64,000 nucleotides of DNA from Cryptomeria japonica. Its lineage: Eukaryota > Streptophyta > Pinopsida > Cupressales > Cupressaceae. Location: contig NC_081408.1 of NCBI RefSeq assembly GCF_030272615.1, positions 407,990,889 to 408,054,888 on the forward strand, in the 5' to 3' direction. Under the pieces are notes generated by a model. The model was not told where the DNA came from. It searched no databases and saw only the letters and a program-made list of their open reading frames with translations. Below, piece after piece: positions 56,609 to 64,000 of the stretch. Position 1 is the stretch's first letter. Every line of letters starts with the position of its first letter. A program made the translations under genes and the position numbers.

Positions 56609-56650
56609 GGTCTATTTTATAGACCGCCCTAGCCCTAGCCCTAGCCTAAG
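56609..56650 (-). promoter_or_regulatory. Putative promoter of the antisense gene: TATA box and CTAGGG repeats
   Basis: On the minus strand GGTCTATAAAATAGACC (56625-56609) holds TATAAAATA inside a palindrome. Just upstream are three CTAGGG words (56643-56626), similar to telomere-type boxes of plant promoters. The first usable ATG is at 56523, about 90 bases downstream, a normal spacing for a plant gene with a 60-base leader. Confidence 0.65.
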
Positions 56651-56864
56651 TCTCCCGAGTCAGTCTTCTTTATCCTATGACTCTGTCACTCCATCCTATC
56701 CGGTCAGTCCATTCTAGCCTTTCTTTCTTATTGAGAGATTGTCTACGATCTTTTCAAACATTTTCATCCAATCTCTCGAGGGGGCATATCATTCCCATCT
56801 TGGGGCAACTTTGTATCAGTTCATCTTATCTTCTTTGAAACAACGCGACAAGCTGCATTGTCTC

Positions 56865-56878
56865 AAAGAGGGGCAAAA
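56865..56878 (+). promoter_or_regulatory. Polypurine tract of the 16 kb element
   Basis: AAAGAGGGGCAAAA touches the 3' LTR start. The box CTCTCGAGGGGGCAT lies 106 bases before the LTR at 56773-56787, as it does before the LTR at 2707. Confidence 0.9.
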
Positions 56879-57662
56879 TGTAGACACCTAAAATTATCCA
56901 GTCTAATTAAATAAATATCTTTATTTATTTAATTAATTTAGCCTAATTCTTCTATTTAATTAAATAAATCTTTATTTATTTAATTAATTAATTTATCCTC
57001 TTCTAGCCTTATTTCTCCTTTAAATAAATACTTTTATTTATTTAAATTATCCTTTTCCCTAAATTAAATAATTACTTTTATTTATTTAATTGATCCCACT
57101 TCTTCTATTAATTAAATGAATCTTTATTTATTTAATTAATTCATTGGCCTTTTCCACTTATGACACGTGACATTCATCTCTTAATTCCTATACTACCTAC
57201 CCTCTCATTATTTTCTTATTTTCTCTACCTACCCTCTAATCTTAGCCGACCATTTATCTTTTACACCTCTTAATCTTATCCCTCCATTTCCTATAGTGTC
57301 TTCTATATAGGGAGATGCTTTCTTCATTATCAACCCTGATCAGTTGACTTCCCAACTACGCTTTTGAACTTTCATATGTGATCAAGCCTACTTGTAACCA
57401 CATTTCTGTTCTTTGTTGAGCTCTCGTGCACACATAAAATCTGAGAGCAAATATATCAAGCAAGATCAATGGAGATAGGAAGAATGGAGATTCAAACCAT
57501 ATTGGACATGTGATGGCATAATCTTTGTGATTTCATTTGATTTGCATTGTCTTAGGTAATCTTCATATGTCATGGTGGATCTTTGTTGTTGTTAGGCTAG
57601 GGTTTTGTGGTTGAATCTATTTAGTCTTTCAATATTGTTGTTATCCATTTTCACCGTATACA
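56879..57662 (+). mobile_element. 3' LTR of the 16 kb Ty3/gypsy element
   Basis: TGTAGACACCTAAAATTATC ... CGTATACA followed by the duplicated ATTAC. Nearly identical to 41647-42429 by eye, with mainly C/T and G/A differences and small indels. The TATA box reads CTATATAGGG here, one base changed from the 5' copy. Confidence 0.95.
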
Positions 57663-58680
57663 ATTACCAATTCATCCTCCCTTTCAATTTTCTACCTCTA
57701 AACCCCTTGATTTGTATGAATCCCCAATTCATTTGGTAGTGGGGATAGTGCATCATTCTTATGCATATCCTTGCGTAGGTCCTAAATTATGTATCCACTA
57801 GGTTTTCATCTACCATGTAATGAACTGACCTAGTTTCTCTCCAATAGTCTTAGAGTCTTTTCTTCTCAGTATTCAGACGAAAAAATTATATAGCTTGATC
57901 CGGGCTGGGACTACCTCAATCTCTTGTCTCCATGGGTTGAAATTAGAAATACATTCTTTCACGTAGATCTTGGTTTCATTCATTATGTGTGGTCCATGAT
58001 TCATTATTTTTTATTTAGCCATATTCAACAGGCATTCGACCAAGAAGAAACCATTAGGGAGCAATTTTAGCTGAACATTCAAACCCCAAATTTTGTCACA
58101 CCATTTTTCATTTTCTCTATTGTGGCCCATCCCTCGACCCATTTAATAAAGAATATTGTTTTTCTTAATCTTTCTACAACTTTATCTACATAGCCATCCT
58201 CTATAAACATATAAATGCATTTTTTGTGGGTTGCAGATTTACCTCTATTGTTAGGGAAACTACCTTGTTTTGCCCCGTGCCAATTAGGTTTACCTTGCAC
58301 TTCAATATTCATCCATTTTCCCTTTCTCCGATGCCCCCCCATGTCAGGCTTGTGATTGCAGACATTTTGCCAGCTGAAATTCTTATGCCAATGTCAACCA
58401 TACCATGGCTTCATGACCTTTACAGTGATTTGGGATTATTCCCCCAATCAATTATGTTGTTGGTTCTGGGAACAATTTGAGGACATTGCATTTTGATGTT
58501 AGTACCTTTGGTTTTTGGTTTCCCAACAGATCTCTTGTCTTGTATCGCTCCCAGTTGACCGATCGTCCATTTTCTTAGATTGGGTTTTGAAGGTTTTGAT
58601 TGAGACCATGTTGCTAGGATTAGTGCCCATTTCCAAAGTGCAAACCTCTTCGATCCTTTGATCTCCATTGCTCCTCTTCT
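57663..58680 (-). pseudogene. L1-like LINE, ORF1 region
   Basis: Read right to left, MEIKGSKRFALWKWALI (58668) and, further on, HRRKGKWMNIEVQGKPNW lead into YMFIEDGYVDKVVERLRKTI, EGWATIEKMKNG and FGV. After stops come CSLMVSS, SNAC-IWLNKK and MKPRST-like words, the layout of the DUF4283-type ORF1 domain of plant L1 elements. Joining across the Ty3/gypsy insertion (one ATTAC removed) brings an R-E-D-E-L-V-I-F-S-R lead-in next to the Cys/His motif at 41620. This supports one LINE cut in two. Many stops. Confidence 0.65.
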
Positions 58681-60929
58681 CGCCGAGGTCCTAGGGTTAT
58701 GTGATCTACTAATCCTTTAAGGTTCCCATCCTGCTTATGTAATTTTTGATCTGTGTCCTTCGCCCGTCTCCTAACTCTAAAAACATCTCTTTGCTCCTCT
58801 CTGCACTCATCCCTTCACTCCTCTTGTGCCATCTCGACTTGAGTTGTCCTTACTTCACACGGGTCAAAATATTAATATTTAATAATAAACATAATATTTC
58901 CAAATAAGTAGAATATTTCCAAATAAGTAGCATCATCAACTCTATCCAGTTTTCAAAATTAAGGTAAAAGATAAGATTTTTTTAATTGTTAAACGCTTTT
59001 GACTGGAGCTATGAACTAGTGGGGCCACAATGGGTGATTCCATCCTTGAATAAATCTCATCTTTCAAGGCATTAACACCTCTTCATCTTCTTTCTATACT
59101 TCTCTTCCTTTACTTCTCTATCACCCTCTCTTCGTTCTCCCTCCTATCCTCCATTTTTGCCTCCACTTGTCTTATTACCACATCATACTTTAAGGCCTTA
59201 ACCCCTCTTTAGTAGTCTTTCCTTGCATTATTCTCACATGTCCTACCTTTACTATTATCCTCGTATATCCTTCGATCTCTTTCATTGTTGTCTAACCACT
59301 AATCTTTCTTTCTCCCATCTCCATTTCCTTGACACACCTGCGGTCGTTGCTTTCCAAGGCAAAAATTCGTCCCTACCATCCTAGTGCTCCATAGACTCCT
59401 CCAACACCTATCACTACCCTCTGTCCATAACATTCATCCTTCCTCTCTCTACCAAGCACAACAAGCATCAATTTAAGTGGGATTTAAACTTGGGGAGCAG
59501 TATCAACACTACTTTGCAACCACTGTTGCACTACAGGGTTAGTCACAAAAGATTAAAAAAAATTGTTAACACACTCAAAACATTAATAAAAAGTTTTTAA
59601 AAAATATTCTAGTTTATTAATTATATATTTAAAAATAATTTGTTCATTATAGGTAAAAATTAAGGGCACACAAATTGAGGAAAGGTATCTTAAATAATTT
59701 AATAACCAACCAAACCCAAAATATATAGAAAAAAAACACGAATAAAATTGTGAAACCAACTACAAATTTTTATTTGTTTGGTAATATATTTTTTTACTAT
59801 TTATAGAAACAAAGGATTACATATTATATTCGAAAGCATATATGTCCAAAATCCACCATGATTGAAACAAAGAGCCACCCTATAGATCCACCACCCTCCT
59901 AGAGATCCCATACCCATAAAACATTTTTATCAAATACAATGTATAAAAAGCATAGCTATACACTAATTTCGTCATTAACACTACACCTTGGAGCAAAATG
60001 GTCTCCCTATACCACATTTGTTTTCACCCCCCAAACCCCCTCACCAGAAACATATAGTGTATTCTTGAAACCCTACATACATTACAAAATTGAGGGCTAA
60101 TAAAATCAAGGAGAAAGAAAGAAATATCAACTCCTTCCCCGATTTGGTGCCATTCACTAGGAACCCTGCAACTTTGGCTTACCTGGGCATATTGAATTTT
60201 GGGCCTTGATGACCCCGTTTCTTTTTCTCCTTTCAAGCCATCTGATTCTCAATCTCCTTCCCCTACACGAACTCTTTCAGGCTCTCCTAGCCAATTAGGG
60301 CACCCTCTTGCAGCTCTTGTCTGTTCTCACCATCCTTCCACATAATGAAAGGCTTGAATTCAACACTTTCTTCATCGGTACAAATGCCTTCACTCACATT
60401 CCTTCGCAAGCCTTCTCAGGAACTATTCTCGCAAGAAAAGATTTCAATCCGAAGAGATAAACCTTCGATATGCAAGCTCGAAGCATCCACTCCACCTCCT
60501 CCTTAGTGCCCAGTTCTAGACCCCACACAACCACCATTGACACTGTATCTACATTGCTGCAGAACCTGAATTCTAATTTCATAAAATCCTCCCTTAATAA
60601 TATGTCTAGAATTTGGATAAAAATAGGATCCTCATGCTTGAAAATGCCACACAATCTCTTCTAAAAAATCCTACCCAAAAAGGCCAATTGTTGTTTTGAT
60701 GATGAAAGTGAAAGAATTGCCTCCATCCTCTCCACTTTGCACTAGTTCACCAGCTCCCTCATGCCTCCACTCGTTGTCTTTCCACCTTGCTTTGAAATGG
60801 GAACCAACGAAGGGTATCCTTTTAATCACTCACCGCTCATTGTGGCCACTAAATTTCACCATTCCTTCTCAAATGTCGGCGTACTCTCATCTTTGTACGC
60901 CATCTCAATCCCTTGAAAGATCCTCCCAT
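58681..60929. other. No recognisable gene
   Basis: Mostly C/T-rich on the plus strand (58700-59460), then AT-rich (59560-59850), then mixed. A few open frames on the minus strand (for example 60394-60654) have no domain. They lie downstream of the RNase H fragment and may be decayed 3' sequence of the same LINE. Confidence 0.5.
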
Positions 60930-61390
60930 ATCTCTTCTCCTTGCATGGCATTTAATGATATCCCTGCCTTGGATAAAGTGTCCACAACAATATTACCCTC
61001 CTGCAAGGTATGTGAAATTTAAAAATTCTTTTCTTTTAATAGTATTTTTATAAATTTGTCTAATTTCCACAAAGGTGCCTCCTCCTCGATCAAGGCATTA
61101 ACAATTATCAATGAATCCCCTTCAAGGTGCAACTTAGAAACTGCGAGCCATTTGGCCATCCTCACTCCCAAAAGTGCAGCTTGGACCTCAAATTCATTAT
61201 TTATCCCTGTTGGAAGCCATCTTGCGCCAAGGACGAGAATATCACCGTTCCAATTACAAGCAACATATCTAGCCCCTGATGGGCTCGTATTCCCTTTTGA
61301 TGCACCATCAAAATCAATTTTGATCCATCCTTGATTCGATTTCCTCCACTCCACTTTGGCCATGTCTTGACACTTTGGATCAACTCCAGG
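60930..61390 (-). pseudogene. RNase H domain fragment (RVT_3 type)
   Basis: The open frame 61363-61019 gives WIKIDFDGASKGNTSPSGA, NNEFEVQAALLGVRMAKWL and KLHLEGDSLIIVNA. These are the classic D, E and D motifs of RNase H (the first Asp in D-F-D-G, Glu in N-E-F-E, Asp in E-G-D-S). After a TAA the sequence goes on with EGNIVVDTLSKAGI near 60975, the last motif. RNase H of this type sits at the C-terminus of many plant LINEs, which is the likely source. A host RNase H-like gene cannot be excluded. Confidence 0.75.
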
Positions 61391-61418
61391 AAGCCCATTA
61401 ATGAGCCTAAACCAACCA

Positions 61419-61438
61419 TATATATATATATATATATA
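61419..61438. repeat. TA microsatellite
   Basis: About ten TA repeats. Confidence 0.9.
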
Positions 61439-62160
61439 CCATTTATTATTTGAAAAGTAAATAATTATCCAAAAAATAGAAATTAAACAACAATATAAAT
61501 TTTAAAATTAATCTCTACCCTTTCATAATAAGAATTTCAATTAATTTACAAAAAAATGTTGATAGATCAAAAAATAGTTTCTTTTTAAAAATATATTTTA
61601 CAATCTTAAATAGTAAAAACATTATAATATAATTATTAAAAATAGATGCAAATAAATTATTATTTTTTAAAATGAAAACCATAAAAACTATGAATGACAT
61701 TTTTTCAAAGATAAAATTAAAAGTTACATACAAAACTAAAACAATGATATTTAAAAAAATAATTTATACAATAAAATTTATATATCCATATATACAATAA
61801 ATAACATCATTCTAATTTTTTTTTTAATAAACAAAATATCTCTATTTTTTAATAAATATATATAAATACTATACCTATGTATTCCAATAAACACGTCATT
61901 ATTATCACCAACTAAATTCAATACATCCAAAATACCTATATTTTAGGCCCTTATGGTACCCCCTTGAAGCGGGATTCTATTTTTTAAATATTTACTTTAC
62001 TTGAGCGCGCCCTTTATGCTTGGACTTAATTATTAATACATTTTAGTGTTAGTTTTGATATTTATCGGGTTAAATAAGGAAGAAGGAAATTAATATAGTT
62101 AAAAAGTAGAATCTTGAAATTTTGGGTCGTCTCCATTTGGTGAAACTGTTAGTGTTTTGA
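61439..62160. other. AT-rich intergenic DNA
   Basis: Strongly AT-rich with long A and T runs. No coding sequence. It separates the repeat region from the LisH gene. Confidence 0.6.
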
Positions 62161-62397
62161 AGGCGCTTATATATTGTTGGCGCCAATTTAGAAATGCTCC
62201 TACCTAGGAATTTTCAAATTTGGGCTTAAGCAATTCTTTCAGATCTTCCCTCCAACAGCAGCATTAAGAAATAAGCCTCTGTTACCCCCTGGGATAAATG
62301 GTAAGTGGCGCCATCGCATTCTTATTGCAGTCCATGTGATGTCGTTTTGCATTTGACATCGGTGTGCAGAGAGGAGAAGATTGCATTTGCAGGAGAG
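62161..62397 (+). promoter_or_regulatory. Promoter and 5' leader of the LisH gene
   Basis: CTTATATATTG (62166-62176) can serve as TATA box. Immediately after it is the perfect palindrome TTGGCGCCAA (62177-62186), which fits an E2F-type site. The leader from about 62200 to 62397 contains the word GGTAAGTGG (62300-62308), a possible splice donor, but no acceptor follows before the ATG. Confidence 0.5.
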
Positions 62398-64000
62398 ATG
62401 GCACGGAAGAAGGTGGGAGTGGGGAGTGGGAAGGTAACAGCAATTCAAGTGGCATTCATAGTTGAGAGATTTCTTGCAGAAAATGGGTATAACAACACAC
62501 TTGCGCACTTCAGATCCGAAGCTGCGTCATTGCTTGGAACAGGACACCCTCGCCAGGTACACTGGCTAATGCCAATGCCTTAAAAGCTTCAGTTTTTTTT
62601 CTTGTCCATGAGTTTGATTTCGTGTCAAGCACGGAAGCAAATTGATTTTTCCTGGTATCTTCTTTTGGATCTGTGAACTTGAGCTGAATTTTGACATTTT
62701 ATTGATTAATGGTTTACTTTTCTATTTTTATTTTCAGGCTCCCAAGAGTATGCTTAGTTTGGTGGATATTCTTGATGACTACATTCATTTGAAAGAGCAG
62801 AAAATAGCCCTGGGCCAGGAGAAGGCTAGAATAGATCAGCTCCTGTTTGGCATGCAAGATATTATGCATGCTTATCACTCTGGAGCTATGCTGCCTCCCA
62901 GTTCCGGTGCCGCCCCAGCACCCCCTCTTCCAGGTTATTTCTCTACATTCAGATTATAAACTAGATCTTCACAAACGTCAGAGGCTGTGAAAGATATTGC
63001 ATTAGTCATGGTAATGTTTTTAGGCATTGGGAAATTTTTCTCTCGCATAGCGAGTTAAAATGATATGAGAACTATGCCAAGGAAATATATGCAAATCGAC
63101 ACAATATAGAGATCGTAGATACATAAAGGGAAATGTTCTTCCTCCTTACTTCCTTTGTCACTTCTCAGACCAGAAATTGTCCTATATCTTCCTCTTTTCT
63201 CTTTTTCCAATCCTATTTCCCTTCCATATTCATATCTTGCTTGGCCCTTCATTTTTTTGCTTCTCTCGTCTTCAGTATTAAATGTTACTATGTTCATGTA
63301 ATGCCGTCTTCCCTGCATCCCACCCTCTTTCCACTATCACTGCATCCTCTTCACATCCTTAAACTTGGCCTTCCTCCTTTCCGTCTTATAAAAAGCCTTA
63401 TTGTGATTATGTTACACAAGACTTCACATCTTTAGCATAATTTTGTCATTATCCAAATTGCTATTGAATTTAATCTTGTTTACTAATCATTTGTGTTGAT
63501 TTCCTCATCTTTTATTGTCTTCTCATGGTTTTTAAGGAGTAACTAGGCATCTGACTGTCCTTTTATCTTGCTGGATTGATGATAGATTACAGAGTGATCT
63601 TAAACTTGGTGGAAAATTAAATGAAACAGTTTTTCCCAATAACTTTGTTACTTCATCTAATTTGGCTGTGAAAATCTCATTCATTATTACCTGGAGGCAT
63701 TGCTTAAGGGTATCCATCATATCCTATAGTGTTTTTGTTAGAAATGTACACTAGACATTGCCATCGCCAGCATACTACTTTATATAGGGCTGCAAATGGA
63801 CTGATGAACAAAATTTTTTTTGTTGCAGGCCCTTATGCAATCACATCTGTCTCTGCCAGTCCATCTTCTTCTGCTGCAATCAATGGACCATCTGCAGCTC
63901 CTGCATTGCCGGCGACAAACAATAAGAGGAAGAATTCAAATCCACTTCCTGATGCATCACTGGCTGCAAAGAAATCTTGCGTTGCAGCGCATCTTGTAAA
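62398..64000 (+). CDS. LisH-domain protein, 5' three exons (runs off the window)
   Basis: Start ATG at 62398 (MARKKVGVGSGK). An in-frame stretch upstream has no ATG. Exon 1 is 62398-62556 (donor CAG|GTACAC, phase 0), exon 2 62738-62933 (acceptor TTTTCAG|GCT, donor CCAG|GTTATT, phase 1), exon 3 from 63829 (acceptor TTGTTGCAG|GC) to beyond 64000. Residues ~16-46 (IQVAFIVERFLAENGYNNTL followed by HFRSEAASLL) form a LisH motif, a dimerising helix pair. Exon 2 gives a charged helix (LVDILDDYIHLKEQKIALGQ) that is probably a coiled coil, then a Pro/Ala linker. Exon 3 is Ser/Ala-rich with a basic patch (NNKRKNSN), perhaps a nuclear signal. Splice sites and frames are intact, so this is probably a live gene. 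I cannot name the family beyond LisH. Confidence 0.85.

Larger units (their letters stand above)
41647..57662 (+). mobile_element. Complete 16.0 kb Ty3/gypsy element with antisense PMD gene
   Basis: LTRs 41647-42429 and 56879-57662, perfect target duplication ATTAC, PBS and PPT in place. Order: long leader, gag, protease, G-patch-like segment, reverse transcriptase, RNase H, a second RNase H, integrase, then 4.7 kb holding an antisense gene. Dual RNase H and extra 3' coding are marks of the Tat lineage. The two LTRs look nearly identical by eye, yet gag-pol has more than ten stops and several frameshifts. It inserted in an antisense L1-like LINE. Confidence 0.95.

Noticed and set aside
56626-56650. 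Interstitial telomere array
   Set aside because: Only three CTAGGG words, not TTTAGGG. Promoter context is the simpler reading.
58700-60930. Host gene between the LINE and the RNase H fragment
   Set aside because: Open frames are short on both strands, with no splice-supported assembly and no domain.
62305-62397. Longer N-terminus of the LisH protein
   Set aside because: The in-frame extension has no ATG (it would start on GTG), while the ATG at 62398 begins a typical MARKK start before the LisH motif.

Overview
This window is a stretch of a large, repeat-dense plant nuclear genome. No bacterial or organellar gene is present. Almost everything is nested, decayed LTR retrotransposon and LINE sequence. 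One ordinary intron-containing plant gene (LisH domain) enters at the far right and runs off the end. Deep nesting, long leaders and LTRs, and heavy C-to-T decay fit a seed plant with a big genome. I lean to a gymnosperm, but nothing seen here proves it.

Layout. 1-3669: the 3' end of a plus-strand Ty3/gypsy-type element (C/T-rich low-complexity DNA, a 46-50 bp minisatellite, a polypurine tract and its 3' LTR), apparently inserted in the next element. 3672-9272: a minus-strand Ty3/gypsy element keeping protease, gag, a motif-rich leader, PBS and 5' LTR. 9859-12500 and 27186-28303: the two halves of a decayed gene of an unrecognised family (called U here). They are split by a 14.7 kb Ty1/copia-like element with matching ends (12506-27180) that has a coiled-coil/zinc-knuckle gag and a second large ORF but no recognisable pol. 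That element is itself split by a complete but inactivated Ty1/copia element (15174-22437, TSD TGCCT). 29500-32220: a LINE 3' fragment, a tRNA-derived SINE and an array of hairpin repeats. 32650-37810: a second copy of gene U, interrupted by a minus-strand LTR that carries a plus-strand LTR inside it. 38281-38959: tandem repeats. 39340-41641 and 57663-58680: two parts of one minus-strand L1-like LINE, split by a 16.0 kb Ty3/gypsy element (41647-57662, TSD ATTAC). 60930-61390: an RNase H fragment. 62398-64000: the LisH gene.

The most interesting part is the 16 kb Ty3/gypsy element. It has two RNase H domains and a G-patch-like segment, as in Tat-lineage elements. Between integrase and 3' LTR it carries a gene on the opposite strand. 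This antisense gene has its own TATA box, a first exon with ATG, a GT-AG intron and a long second exon encoding a plant mobile domain (PMD) followed by a coiled coil. The frame holds over 644 codons, broken only by TAG and TGA codons. A short motif (CGCGTCTGTG) is repeated both in the sense 5' leader and, inverted, in the intron of the antisense gene, so both transcripts would carry it in sense orientation. The minus-strand element at 3672-9272 has a different repeated motif (CTCGTACGAC) in its own leader.
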